DNA of 64,000 bases from Hyaloscypha bicolor E (lineage: Eukaryota > Ascomycota > Leotiomycetes > Helotiales > Hyaloscyphaceae): positions 410,801 through 474,800 of the forward strand of contig NW_020194644.1 in assembly GCF_002865645.1 (NCBI RefSeq), read 5' to 3'. Shown piece by piece: positions 1-11,200 of the stretch. The stretch's first letter is position 1. Each line of letters begins with the position of its first letter. The translations under genes were made by a program, and so were the position numbers. Below the pieces are notes generated by a model. It saw nothing but the letters and a program-made list of their open reading frames with translations, made no database searches and was not told where the DNA came from.

Positions 1-1
1 A

Positions 2-193
2 ATCGCCATAACGCTCATCCATGTGCCGACACGGAGAGCCGCCGTATTGCCGATCTTCGAAGATGTATTTTTTGGGGAGCGGGCAGAGGATTGGGAGGGT
101 GCGTTGATTAAGACGCAGAAGATGTTTACGCGTGTTGAGGAGGTAGTAATAGTTGTGGATCGTGTGACGTGCAGGAAAGGGAGTATAGGGTAG
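2..193 (+). CDS. 3' end of an unidentified gene (partial)
   Basis: An open frame runs in from the left edge and stops at TAG 191-193. It reads like coding sequence (mixed hydrophobic and charged residues, including FEDVFFGERAEDWEGAL and FTRVEEVVIVVDRVTC), but about 63 residues are too few to assign a family and the start lies outside the window. Two other open frames overlap downstream: 169-351, with a Trp/Gly-rich tail, and 284-490, with an acidic stretch containing SESEGEEED. The true 3' end could therefore use an intron that skips the TAG. Function unknown. The opposite strand (126-452) gives only a low-complexity Pro/His/Ser-rich shadow. Confidence 0.3.
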   Translation: MAITLIHVPTRRAAVLPIFEDVFFGERAEDWEGALIKTQKMFTRVEEVVIVVDRVTCRKGSIG

Positions 194-695
194 ATGCGGA
201 GCTGGTAGGCGTTTTGGGGTGTTGGGGAACCTTGGGACCGGTGACGGGGGGGAAGTTGAGGTTGGTTCTGAGGGGGTGGAAGAGTGGGGAGAAGTATTGG
301 TTGCCTGCATGGGAGATTGTGGAGCGCAGGTGGGAGGGGGGAGTGGGGTGAGGAGTATAGTGAGAGTGAAGGCGAGGAGGAGGATGGTGGTCTCGGGCCT
401 GAAGGAGTGGTTGTTGACCCTTGGAGGGCTGCGAGAGGTGCTGGTGAGACACGAACTCATGCTAAAGATGACGAGAGGTATGCTTGGTAAATGAGTAATT
501 TTCCGATCAGCTCTAGTGCAAGATCGGGTTTCTCTTTGTTCCACAATCCAAACAGTGTACGCAATGTAATGGAACGGCAAGAAGAAATGGAAGAAGATAT
601 GGGATAGAGTCATATGAGATTGGATTGCAGCTTTTGTACGGCCGTGGATTTATTATCCCCTTTCGTCCCCAACCCCCACCATCTTCAACCAAAGT

Positions 696-1188
696 CTACC
701 CGAGTAGCGCTCCATCCGCTCCAATCCCAACCCAAGCATACAATAACCTATTAATCCCACGAGTATTCATCCCTAATCCAATATTCCATCCTCGATACCC
801 ACATCGACACCTCTTCATTTCTTGTAATTTGACTTTTTCTAGATACATCCATGCTTCGAGGATGAGAAGCGCTGCTATCACACCTGGAAACTTCGTCAGC
901 AAATGCTCTCCAATATATGAAGTTTTGGGAGGGGAAAGGGGAAGAAGGAAACGTACAGAAACTAGCCTCCCAGTCCCCGCTTATAGTTCCAGCAACAACA
1001 GCAGTGATGCACAAGAAGAGTATACAGAGGCTCAGAATCTGGAAGCTGGATGGTGGGCAGTATCGCGCTTTCGGAACTTTTTTGCAAGACTCTGGATCAT
1101 CTATGGGTGAAGACGTTTGCAGCTGGCTGTCCAGTTGCAATACGTTTTCTCCGCAACTAAGGAGATCCGAGGTGGAGGGTGTTTTCAT
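696..1188 (-). CDS. Small two-helix membrane protein, unknown function
   Basis: Two exons can be joined: 1188-957 and 883-696. The 73-nt intron has a GTACGT donor, a TGCTGAC branch site and a CAG acceptor, and splicing restores one frame of 139 aa. An alternative start at 1383 would add 65 residues rich in Ser/Phe, which I think less likely. The first hydrophobic helix is about residues 52-75 (ILSLCILFLCITAVVAG). The second lies just after the splice junction (VIAALLILEAWMYL) and is followed by a basic stretch (KRCRCGYRG). There is no signal-peptide-like N-terminus, so both ends may face the cytosol. I do not recognise the family. The good splice signals and the second helix appearing exactly at the junction argue for a real gene; without transcript evidence it stays moderate. 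Confidence 0.45.
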
Positions 1189-1383
1189 AGTTGAATGATA
1201 TTGTGGGGCCTTGGCTTTGTTAAACAAGCCTGTGTGCTCTCTTCCGTTGAGGATGGCACTTGGGACGATTTTTTCCGAGTCTCGCTGTGTTAACTGGAGC
1301 AAAGTATGTTGAGCGCTGAAGAAAGAGCTGGCAGAGAAAGAGGGGAAAAAGGTTGTCTTTAGTAGATCAGAGGGAGGAATCAT

Positions 1384-2185
1384 GATTCAAAGTCTATGAA
1401 AATCGTGCATGAGCATGATTACGAGAATAGAGACCGTGATTACTATCGAGCTGCCTTGACTCGAATCATTAACATCATTCAGCGAAGTGGCTGCCGCCAT
1501 GATTACATGGAGCAAGGAGAATAACATTCGAGAAACGTCCAGACAGATTCAAAGTCGCTAAGATCTGAATAGAAGGAATCAACAAAGAGATAGCTGCAAC
1601 CTGGAGGAAGGGAGTTTGTGAATAAGGGTCACAGGGTGTGCAGCATCAGAGAAAAGCATGGATGCTCCTGGCCGTGATTGTCACGAGTCGGCTGGACTGC
1701 TGGAAGGGGAGAGTCCAGAATTTATGCGTAGGTATGAAATGATTGTTTAAGGGAAGCGTGGATGTCAAACACGTGTAGAAGCTTGCCGATGGCCAAAAGT
1801 AGCTTGGGTCCAGGAGGGGAAGAGAAGAGGTAGCAAAGAGGTAAAAGGCTGGTCGGAAGAGAACATGACTATACTGTTTACTGGACATCTTGATGTATAG
1901 AAGAATACTGTAGCATCCTTTTTCGTGTATGTCTCTAAGCTCAACCCTGCTCTAGAACCCTTCATGATACCTCTGATAGCGGTCTCCAGCATCGAGCATG
2001 TGCACTGATCCTTGCAATGGTATATATTTCTCGCCCAAAGCTTCTATCCCGTGGCCCCCCCCCCAAAGTTACGTAGACTTTGCTTTCCGAGTCTAGAAAT
2101 GCGTGCTGCAAATATCATCATCAAACTTTTGCAAAAAGAGAGCCGTCAGATGCTTTTAGTGTTCCCCAGCCATCGCCACTTCTCC
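1384..2185. other. Intergenic, no gene seen
   Basis: About 800 bases between the small membrane protein and the cupin gene. Open frames here (for example 1646-1888 minus) are short and biased toward Ser/Leu/Phe, with no recognisable domain. A nine-C run lies near 2055. It probably holds the 5' region of the gene to the left and the 3' UTR of the cupin gene. Confidence 0.5.
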
Positions 2186-2934
2186 TCAATTCCCCACCGC
2201 AGCCTTCCATGTCTGTACCAATGGCCCTCCAACGCCGCAGATGGGATCACAATCTGGCACCGGGACAGCCCTGGCATTCTCAGTCTTCTGCTTCGTTTCC
2301 TGCTCGTCGGCCTTGCAGAAGTTGTTGTCCCAGTGTGGACTGCCCTGTGTGCTATCAGCTCTGAGAATAAAGGCGGCGAAGAGGGGGGAAGTTGCCTTGG
2401 GATACAAGCCAACGTACTCGTAGTCGTGGCTGCTTTCCAGACCTGTGGAGGTTTGTTATTATTTTCGGACAAGGCCTCGTGCCAACGAGATAAAATAGTA
2501 GTGAAGCAGAATCAGAGTAACACCAAGACAGCTCACGAGTGGAATCAAAGAAGTTCAGAGTCAAAGGAGATTATATTCCTACAACAGTGCGCCACTCCAG
2601 CCGGCAGCACAATGCAATCCCCCACTCTCAAGTCAACCTCCACCCCGACCTCTGCATCCAACGGGCCTCTTCCCAGCAGCAACCGACTGTGTCCCTTGAA
2701 AACAGCATACAGCTCATGCGTAACAGAATGAAAATGATGCGCCGGGTAGTGGTTGAAGACTCCGCCTTTCATCCAGTTGTTCGGTTCGACGGCTCCACAG
2801 ATGTTCTCAGGGGTGGGGTTTGCGGGTAGGACGGAGCGGTAGACCAGCACAGGGAGAGGAGAATTTGGAACGTGAGGTGTAGATTTCGTGATGAAGTATG
2901 CTTCAGGAGAAGAAATCGGTGTATCTGAAGGCAT
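2186..2934 (-). CDS. Cupin-domain protein (YjlB-like), three exons
   Basis: Exons 2934-2583, 2442-2396 and 2344-2186 give 185 aa. The single cupin barrel is clear. Motif 1 is HFHSVTHELYAVFKG (HxH, then E four residues on, then G), which supplies the metal ligands; motif 2 is GDCIVLPAGVAH. The tail contains a YPKGSPHWDNNFC segment that I associate with YjlB-type fungal and bacterial cupins, of unknown substrate. Intron 1 (2443-2582) is ordinary. Intron 2 (2345-2395, 51 nt) must use a GC donor (AAG|GCAACT) to give the expected YPK|GSPHW junction. It has a CTGAT branch-like site and a CACACAG acceptor. Its length is a multiple of three and it contains no stop, so retention would add 17 residues without breaking the frame. 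Probably a soluble cytosolic protein. The gene starts only about 170 bp beyond the stop of the Ctf8 gene, both on the minus strand. Confidence 0.85.
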
Positions 2935-3101
2935 CGTAAAGTGTGTTTGAGAGCTGTACTGTACATGTGTTGAGATACATGAGAGCTGAGGTGGTGATAA
3001 GCTTTGGAAAGATTGCGGGGTAGCTGCAGCTTGGTGTTCGTCATGTCGATCATCTCATCGCAAGGGGGAAGCGTCCACACCTTGAAGTCTGAATGCCCTC
3101 T

Positions 3102-3596
3102 TCAAACCCCAGCAGCCAAAGTCCCAACTGGTTCCGGCCTTGTAGAGAACAAGATCTTGTACTTGATGATCTCGACAACCTCCAGATCCTCCCCTGTGTC
3201 TCCTTCCTTGTGATCACCATCTTGCCCCTTCCGTTTCTGAATGACAGCAATAGCCTTCGGCAGCTTCTTCACCTCGCCCGTGAGTCGTTGATGCTTGCCT
3301 ACGTAGAGATACACCCTCTTCATCCACTCGTTGCTTCCCTCGTTTCCTTCGTATTCAGGAAACACCAGCCTTCCCACCGGTGTCTCCATCACCTTTCCAT
3401 CCCCCTCTCCACCTCCGTCACCCGTAGACATCGCAGCCCCATCGCCATGGCCCGGAAGGTTGATAGTCCCCTGAATCTCCAGCAGCGCGAGTCCAGCTTT
3501 CGTCTGGATCACGTGAGGGAGCGGGTTGCTGATTGGCTCTTGTTCGGGAGCTTTGACCGCTGTGTGAATTTTGATGCCTTTCTTCTCGTCTTCCAT
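3102..3596 (-). CDS. CTF8: Chromosome transmission fidelity protein 8 (Ctf8)
   Basis: A 164-aa protein from the MEDEKKG start. Ctf8 joins Dcc1 and Ctf18 in the alternative RFC clamp loader that handles PCNA during replication and sister-chromatid cohesion (known for the family). Recognisable blocks are GLALLEIQGTINLP, GRLVFPEYE, WMKRVYLYVGKHQRLTGEV, KKLPKAIAVIQK and EVVEIIKYKILFSTRPEP; the last is the usual C-terminal Ctf8 signature. A Gly/Asp-rich loop sits between the first two blocks. The open frame extends upstream to 3836, but that extra part is Ser/Thr/Arg-rich and unlike Ctf8, so I chose the Met at 3596. No intron is needed. The 3' end lies close to the cupin gene on the same strand. 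Confidence 0.9.
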   Translation of the reverse strand: MEDEKKGIKIHTAVKAPEQEPISNPLPHVIQTKAGLALLEIQGTINLPGHGDGAAMSTGDGGGEGDGKVMETPVGRLVFPEYEGNEGSNEWMKRVYLYVGKHQRLTGEVKKLPKAIAVIQKRKGQDGDHKEGDTGEDLEVVEIIKYKILFSTRPEPVGTLAAGV

Positions 3597-3990
3597 GTTG
3601 ATTTGATTTGTCTGACAACGCGTAAGTACAACCCATAAACGTTGTAAGTACTTTCGTCGTGACCCTGTGTAAGAGAGAACTTGGGATGTAAGGGCGCCTG
3701 GAAGTCTAGAACACTCATTGGTTCTTGTTGCGAGGCTAGCGTCGGCGCGTGTGGTTGTTCCATATGCCGAGGATGAGCCGCCTTGAGCATTCATCGGAGG
3801 TTGAGGATAATCCGGAGCCGATATTAACTGTGACACAGGGTGAAAAGATTAGATGAAACCAAACACTGTAATAATGAGCACTAATTTTGCGCTGATCGTT
3901 GCTGGCTGGCTTTTGTCTGGAGTATCTGCCTTTTGGTAAGTAGTTTTCTCCTATTTCGTCTACTGTGGCCGCAAATCCTCGCCAACTCAT

Positions 3991-4085
3991 AGTTCCACAA
4001 CTACTGGCACAATTGCAAGCTGTGTAGTTCAATTACCACTGGCACAATTGCTAACCATAGTCCCACAGGTACTGGAACAACTACA
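3991..4085. repeat. Imperfect tandem repeat upstream of eS6
   Basis: Three degenerate copies with a spacing of about 34 nt, starting near 3992, 4027 and 4060. The shared core is like GTTCCACAACTACTGGCACA, then ATTGC. They lie in the roughly 670-bp gap between the divergent Ctf8 (-) and eS6 (+) genes, 190-280 bp before the eS6 start. Whether they bind a factor is unknown. Confidence 0.5.
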
Positions 4086-4271
4086 AAGGGTTATCTGTAG
4101 AGAGAACATCATGGTGTTTTGGTCAATCCGAGGCTTGTTCTCAGCATCACGTGATATGCATCGCTTAGCCCTAGTTGTGTTTTCCCTTGGCACACACACG
4201 CTAACCTTTTCACTTTGAATTTCAGTATCCCGTCTCGCAACAACCTCATCTCGACCAGCAACACCGTCAAG

Positions 4272-5343
4272 ATGAAGCTCGTAAGTCATCTGCCATTCTC
4301 CAGAATCAATTGTGAACATTACTAACCTGTGCGCGTGCCAGAATATCTCCTTCGTGAGTCCCCAACGCTTTTCCATCGCGAAAAATTCCGTCACGAATCC
4401 ACGAACACACACTGACAATTGCACAGCCGGCGAACGGCAGCCAAAAGCTGATCGAGGTCGAAGATGAGCGAAAGCTGCGTGTCTTCATGGAGAAGCGGTA
4501 CGAATAGCTCCTCAGCTTCGAATGCACAGCAGCTGACAATCACAGAATGGGCGCAGAGGTTCCTGGCGACTCTGTTGGCGACGAGTTCAAGGGCTACATC
4601 TTCAAGATCACCGGCGGCAACGACAAGCAAGGTTTCCCTATGAAGCAAGGTGTCATGCATCCCACTCGAGTTCGACTTCTCCTCTCCGATGGCCACTCCT
4701 GCTACCGACCCCGCCGCACCGGTGAGCGCAAGCGCAAATCCGTCCGTGGCTGCATCGTCGCAATGGACCTCTCCGTCCTCGCCCTCTCGATCGTCAAGCA
4801 AGGCGACGCCGATATCCCCGGCCTCACCGACGTCGTCCACCCCAAGCGTCTTGGTCCCAAGCGCGCAACCAAGATCCGCAAGTTCTTTGGCCTCACCAAG
4901 GAAGACGATGTACGTATCACCACGTATTTCCTCTTCGCCTGTCCTCCTAGTTGTCCCACAGCTTGGAGTGCACAGAGTGTGAGCTTGACATGATGGGCTA
5001 ACGAGGTGCTGCCGGTTTTTACAGGTCCGCAAGTTTGTCATCCGTCGTGAAGTCCAGCCAAAGGGTGAGGGCAAGAAGCCGTACACCAAGGCTCCCAAGA
5101 TTCAGCGATTGGTTACCCCGCAACGTCTTCAACACAAGCGCCATCGCGTTGCGTTGAAGCGCCGTAACGCTGAGCGAACCAAGGATGCTGCTGTACGTTC
5201 TTCGCCTCCAACCCCCCTTCCAAATCTCAAACTGACGGAACCTTCAGAACGAATATGCCGCCATCCTCACCAAGCGTGTCACCGAAGCAAAGTCCGCCCG
5301 TGCTGATCTCCGCAAGAGACGAGCATCTTCCATGCGCAAGTGA
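4272..5343 (+). CDS. RPS6: 40S ribosomal protein S6 (eS6), six exons
   Basis: Exons 4272-4280, 4342-4353, 4427-4497, 4546-4909, 5025-5192 and 5248-5343 give 239 aa, the normal length for eS6. The protein begins [20 protein letters not shown] and carries the typical [31 protein letters not shown] and RKFVIRREV blocks. The C-terminal helix ends [10 protein letters not shown]; the RRASS serines (235-236 here) are the conserved targets of S6-kinase/AGC kinases. The first two coding exons are tiny (9 and 12 nt), and all five introns have GTAAGT/GTGAGT/GTACG donors. A pyrimidine-rich tract ending TTTCAG at about 4224 suggests a further intron in the 5' UTR. Ribosomal protein genes with several 5'-proximal introns are usual in filamentous fungi. 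The protein acts in the small ribosomal subunit. Confidence 0.98.
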
Positions 5344-6092
5344 TCTAACTCTTATTTTCGATCGCATCACAAAATACAATACCAAGGCTTTTCATTCTCA
5401 ATTCATCGAGAGGATAGATCTTGTGGAACTTTCTTGCTGTGACTGGACACTTCTGTATCTAGGGAGGCTTGAGACCCATGAATTCTTTTCCCGCATGGTA
5501 GCGAGAATGGCTTTGATGATTCAGTATTGAAGTGTGAGAGGAGCGTAAAATGGCACTACAACTGCATATTAGCATGTAGCTAGGCGTTATTGAGATGCTT
5601 ATTTGACCACAGTTGATTTTGCTCATGCTTGTGACTGAAAATATTTCCATGAAGCGCTCGAGGTGCTTGGGTCTTTGCAAGTATTCATCCACGAAGGCCA
5701 AGTAAAGGCACATTCTCCTCTGCTATCCTTAAATGCTCAACAACCTCTTATAGAACCAAGCCACAAGGCTGACTCGATGCTCCTCAACTCCTGAATTTGC
5801 TTCTCCCCTTTACACATCATCACAAGCTCAAGAAGCACGACGGTATTCAATGACTCAGATTCCATTTCTCTGGAATATATCAAGACAAACTACTGCAATC
5901 TAGAGAATAAGACAACAATGTATGGCGGCAGATGACAAACTACCTTGTAAGATTACAAAGTAACCCAAACCTCAACGCCCATGCAATCCCAAGAAACCAA
6001 TCAATTTACCGATATGCACTTTCCTTCCAATTTCCCTCAATCCTCTCCCCCTCCTATCTCTCGTAACAGAGCACAGGAGCAGCAAAAGCAAC
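5344..6092. other. 3' UTR and convergent intergenic gap
   Basis: Gap between the ends of eS6 (+) and PRPP synthetase (-). Only short open frames with no domain (for example 5459-5713 minus). It presumably contains both 3' UTRs and polyadenylation signals; nothing else is visible. Confidence 0.6.
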
Positions 6093-7337
6093 TCAATCTG
6101 TCGGCGCATGCGTAAACAAAAAACTCACACTCTCCCCATTATGTGTGCGTCGAATCGCCTCCGCCAATGTAGGACTAATATCCATAACCCGCAACAGTCC
6201 ACACCTCTCCCCCTTATCGCCGAGAGGAACCGTATTCGTAACTACCACCCTACTCAACTTACTCTTATTCAGGGTCTCGATCGCATTCCCGCTTAATATT
6301 CCATGAGTGACGATCGCAACGACTTCGCGCGCCTTGTGCGCCATTACCGTTTCCGCGGCTTTGACGAGCGTGCCACACGTGTCCGCCATGTCGTCGACAA
6401 GGATCGCGATCTTGTTCTCGACGTCGCCAACCAGCACCATGCGTGAGACTTCGTTGGGGCGCGCGCGCTCTTTGTGGATGAGTGCAAAGCCGAGATCGAG
6501 GCGGTCGGCTATGGATGTTGCCCTTTAACAAATATCAGATTCCCCTTCTTTCAAGATAGACATGATTGGGGATTGGAGAAGGCGAGAGGTGAAATGAAGG
6601 AAAGGGAAGGAAGGAAGGGAGACAAACCTCTTCGCACCCCCGGCATCAGGACTAACAACCACACAATCCTCAACCCTCAAATTCTCCCTGATCCAGCGCA
6701 AAGTGCTGGGCTCCGCATACAGATTATCGACCGGCACATTGAAGAACCCCTGGATCTGACTAGCATGCAAATCCATCGTGATAACATGATTACAGCCCGC
6801 CGTCTGCAGCATATTGGCTATCAATTTCGCGGATATCGGTGCTCTGCTCTTGTCTTTCTTGTCTTGGCGCGCATAGGGGAAGTTGGGGATCACGGCTGTG
6901 ATGCGACGGGCCGAGGCGGTTTTGCAGGCGTTGATCATTATGAGGAGTTCCATGAGGTCGTCGTTGATGTCGCCGGGCGCGGTGGATTGGAGGATGAAGA
7001 CTGCAAACGGAGTGAGCATTTTGAAAGTGTGAGCTTGCAGGCTTGGAGCAAGGGAGTGGAACGCACCGTCTTCATCCCGAACACTCTCACCCACAGTGAC
7101 GCTCGTCTCCTGATTCGAATAATTCAAGCTCATCGTCTTTGCGAGCTCAATGCCCAACCTGTACCTCGTCAGCCTTCTATCCTTCCACCCTTCTGTCCTT
7201 CTATGCATTCCTTCCTCCCTCCATCATCTCATTCCTCCTCCCAGAAGTCGGAGTGGAGAGACAAACCTATCAGCGACCTGCTTCGCCAGCTGCGGGTGGC
7301 TATTGCCCGTAAGCAGCTTGATGGAATTCGTCGCCAT
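6093..7337 (-). CDS. PRS: Ribose-phosphate pyrophosphokinase (PRPP synthetase)
   Basis: Exons 7337-7267, 7158-7067, 7000-6628 and 6522-6093 give 321 aa, typical for the enzyme. It makes 5-phosphoribosyl-1-pyrophosphate from ribose-5-phosphate and ATP for purine, pyrimidine, His, Trp and NAD synthesis. The N-terminus reads [20 protein letters not shown], then VRDEDVFILQS across an intron junction. The flexible catalytic loop is seen as [16 protein letters not shown], the divalent-metal and ATP region as [20 protein letters not shown], and the PRPP-binding loop as [12 protein letters not shown] at about residues 216-227. The C-terminus is [17 protein letters not shown]. Fungi carry several PRS paralogues that work as hetero-oligomers; which one this is cannot be told from sequence inspection, so the symbol is generic. 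All introns have canonical GT..AG ends, and the upstream exon junctions keep the frame. Confidence 0.97.
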
Positions 7338-8254
7338 CTTGTCTGTCTGTCTATCCTTTCTCTCAACCCTTCAATTCTCAATATCTTCCCTGTTTGTATG
7401 TATCCCTTCCCGCTTTCCCTTCTCTCTCTCTTTTCTTTCGAGGATGCAAATTGGTTTCTGGCAAGGGTTTGCTGCAAAACAAAGAAACGAAAGAATGAGT
7501 TGGCTGGCGTTTTTGGAGGATAAAGAAGGTGTGGCGGTGTATTGCCTACTTTTAGAGAACGGCCACCTGGCGCGGTATTTAAAAGCAAACTGCTTCGTTG
7601 GTGCTGTCAGTCCTAAGCTGTTCCTCAAAAATTTATTTCAAGGTTTAAGGTTAGCGGCGGGGTCAGAACCCCGGCCGGAAAAAGCCGAGTGGGGTGCAGT
7701 GCACGTGATCTAAGCTCTCCAACAAAGTCCTTCGTCCTTTCACAAAAGCAAGAAAGAAGGCAAAAGATTGATAGTAGGCATTCTATTGCTACCCGTGTAA
7801 AAGACGAAGTCATCAAGTATGATGCATTGCCATGCGTGCCACCTATCTATTTTACATTTTCATTCGCCTCCCAACCCATCATCGGTGTCGAGATCCCCTC
7901 CTCTCACTCAGCAAGCCCGAAGCAAATTCACAAACGACCTGCACTTCGTCGTGAACCACCCGCGCAAGGAAATTATGACGAGAAAGATGGAAGACCTCAT
8001 ACACCGTAGAATGAGAATGAAAAAGAGAGCAATAACCGCCAACCAGCCAGCCATCCGCTTATTCTTATGCACGCCTTTATGGCCAGGCAATAGAAGTACC
8101 AGCCAACCCGTATGAGGCCAAATACAAATCAGAAGAGAAGGAAAAAATCAAGAAGCTGATGACGCCGTCGAAATGCTTATCAAGGCTTGCCATGCATGAT
8201 ATTCGTGATGAATGAAAAAGTACAATTTTGCTCGTGACCGACGGAGGGAGGCAT
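7338..8254. other. Intergenic between PRS and TOM1
   Basis: The promoter side of PRS and the 3' side of TOM1. An open frame at 7908-8090 minus encodes one hydrophobic stretch (LAVIALFFILIL) but has no other gene-like property and lies where the TOM1 3' UTR is expected. No RNA gene was recognised. Confidence 0.5.
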
Positions 8255-11200
8255 TTATGCGAAACCGAAGTACTCGCTTCCGGCGGTGATGGCTGTGAGG
8301 ACTTGTTGGCGGAGGACCTCGTAGCTTTCATACTCGGGAAGATCAAGCTCTGGACTACTGTTAGCAGATGAATTATACAAATATCAAAGAGGACATACGG
8401 TTGAAGCATGTGTGCGAGCTCGGAAGTCTATCCTTGTTGCCATAATCACGATGGATGTTGAACCGACTGAAGCCATTCATGCCCTCGAGTTCCTTGAAGC
8501 CGTTGAGAGGTACCTTGCTAGTTCCGGTAACGAACTGCAGCAACTTGGCACGCTCTTCCTTGTCGTATGAACGGACAGCTCGCCAGAACCATTGGATTTG
8601 TGGAGATGAGGCAGAGTAGTTGTGGTATTCAGCGTTGCTCTTCCAGTCGTCCACATCAATCTCAGGCAAACCGGAGATTAACAACTCCAATTCTTGCTCA
8701 TTGAAGATTGCGACTAGTTCGGCGGGAATAATATCATGGAATCCTACGAAGGTTAGCATCAATTTTGGCGCACTGAGGTGATCAGCTTACCCTTCAGAAA
8801 TTCATCCAACTGCTCCTTCACCGATCCAGTGAGCTTCCACTGAACCATCAAGTGAACGTACTCATGCTTGTTCTCTTCAGTGACGGCGATGTTGCGACCA
8901 TTTGGAATGAAATCAATAGTTTCTACCACACCAAACTTGTCATTGTCAACCGAGAATGTCTCCGTGATGATATCAGTAATGTCGTTCTCCAGCATCCAGC
9001 CAAGAGACTTGTAGTAATCCGGGTCAAGAGACTCCATATCCTTGAGAGAGACAGCCTTGCCCAAGATGCGCTTGTAGACGGCTCGACTGAAATGGCAATC
9101 CAAGACACGGCCCTCGTAGAGGGCCTTGCCAATGATCCGACCAATGAACTTGAAGAACATCAGATGCTCCTCGTTGATACTACTCAATTGGTTGGGGTGG
9201 AAGGTAGTGCGATCTGAGGATACGGGAATGAATAGAGCGTAGCCCGGATCGAACATCTGTCTGGAAAGAACCTGGAACCATTCGCGAGTAACACCACCTG
9301 CATCGACACCCTCCTCACCATGGAATCGGATGCTCAGCTTGCCATACTTCATCTGATCGCCAGTTTGGAAGTAGAGTGACTTGAAGGAGTCGTGGAAGAC
9401 TTGGTCACGGCGAACAGACAATTGAAGAGGTGGGAATGATTGGCGGCTGTTTGGTGCCTTGGCGTGGAGGCTTCGGCTGAAGTAGTTGCGCTTATTGTCG
9501 AATTCGAGGACCTTTGGATTCTTGACCAGAAGAGAGAAGGTACCAGACATGAGCTTGGGAGTATGTCTAACAAGGTCGTTGAGAATCTTGCGATGCTCCT
9601 CGGTGAAGGTAAAGAACAAGTTCTCCATGTGTGACTCGGGAGGCGGGCTTGTCAAAATCAACTCTTTCTGGGAGCGGGCGAGAGGAGGTGGTTCCTTCAA
9701 AGTAGTGTTCTTGCAGACAACCATAAGAGCCTCAATGAGAGGCAGAAGAATGGTAGCGACGTTCAGCATATGTTCTCGTTGCCTGATGGCGCTGAGGCAA
9801 GCACTCAATCGCTCCCACATGCGGCCGAAGGTAGGGTTTTCGTAAAGAGAAGACAATAGATCTTGCTTCTCCAGCAATTGCGAAGACTCGCCTTCAACCT
9901 CAGCCTCGGTTGGCTTGTCCTTCTTCTCACGCTTGGGGTCGAAAAGATGATCAAGTGCGGTGAGAACACGGAGAAGCTTGTTCTGATCAGATCCACCAGG
10001 CGAGAATTTTGCCAATGCAACGCCTTGTATTTCAGTACCAGTAGTGGCCTTCTGGATTTGGGGAAGAAGGTCTTCAAGATCAACCAAGATAATCTCACCC
10101 AAGCCTTGAGCCTTGGTGATGAGTTCTCGACCAAACACTGCCTTTGCGCCGGGGATGGCTGAAAGGTTCTTAATCGTGGAAAGGGTCTCGCGGAATGTCT
10201 TTGACGAACATTCACGAGCCACAAAGATGTTGATCACCAGCTTGAGGTTGTGTTCGGGGATGACCGGAGGAGTAATTGGGCGTTGTTTCTTCTCTGAATC
10301 CTTAGAGGGTTCAGGTTTCGCAACTTGAGCATCCGCTGAGGACTCATCACCTTCGGTTGTTGCAGGTTGTGCTGGAGTTGCATCAACTGCTACGGTGTCA
10401 GAAACAACGGGCTCGGTTTGTGGCTCCGAAGACTGCTCATTGTTCGTCGTGGCGGTCTCGGGAGATGCGATAGATGCTGCGGTATCAGTGACAGACGGAG
10501 CGGCTTCAATCTTCTTAACTTCCTCCGCCTCTTTTTGCTTGCGTTGTAGAGCTTGAAGAGGAGAAGTAATCATGTTGAGTAGTGTCGAAAGAGATTCCAT
10601 GACCGAAGAGCTGTCCATGATGAGTTCGCGATCCAACAGGCTCAACAACGAATTGAGAGGATATTTCGAAGCCTTGTTCTCCTTGCCCTTGCCCTTTCGG
10701 CTGAGACTACGTTTCAGACCTCCAACATTGTCGTGTTCTGTCAAGAAGAATGCAGGGATATGAGGATTGACTTGATTGAGGTAAACCAAGGCCGTCAAAC
10801 ATTGTTGGACAACCATGAGAGGTGATGCCTCGAAAGTTGTTTGTGTCAACGGGCCCAAACCTGTGAGTGCCTTCTTCAATGGCTGTGGAGTCTTCGGTTG
10901 AGCATCCTTTGGCTGCTTGGCTCTCAGAGATAGGTGAGCAAAGCTTCGTTCAACAGCCGACATGTCGACACTGCCGTCTTGCAGAATGTGAAGAAGGGTA
11001 CTGAGCACCTCGTTTCGATTATGCCGATTCAGGGAGATGTTTTGAAGCACCGAATTGAGCGTGCTTCGAAGACTACCATGTTGGAATATGAACATTAGAC
11101 GCAACAGAGTCGCAACACCTGGCTTATCAAGCATCTGGACGATGGCACGACGTGCAGGTCTCGTGGTGTTGACTTCGCGGGCACCATCTGTACCGGGAGG

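Noticed and set aside
126..452. 108-codon minus-strand frame, Pro/His/Ser-rich
   Set aside because: Low complexity and complementary to a better coding-like frame on the plus strand; a shadow.
3597..3836. 80-codon N-terminal extension of Ctf8
   Set aside because: In frame but unlike Ctf8 family proteins; a Met right before the conserved part explains the gene better.
7908..8090. Possible one-helix micro-protein on the minus strand
   Set aside because: Lies in the expected 3' UTR of TOM1, with no promoter or conserved feature visible.
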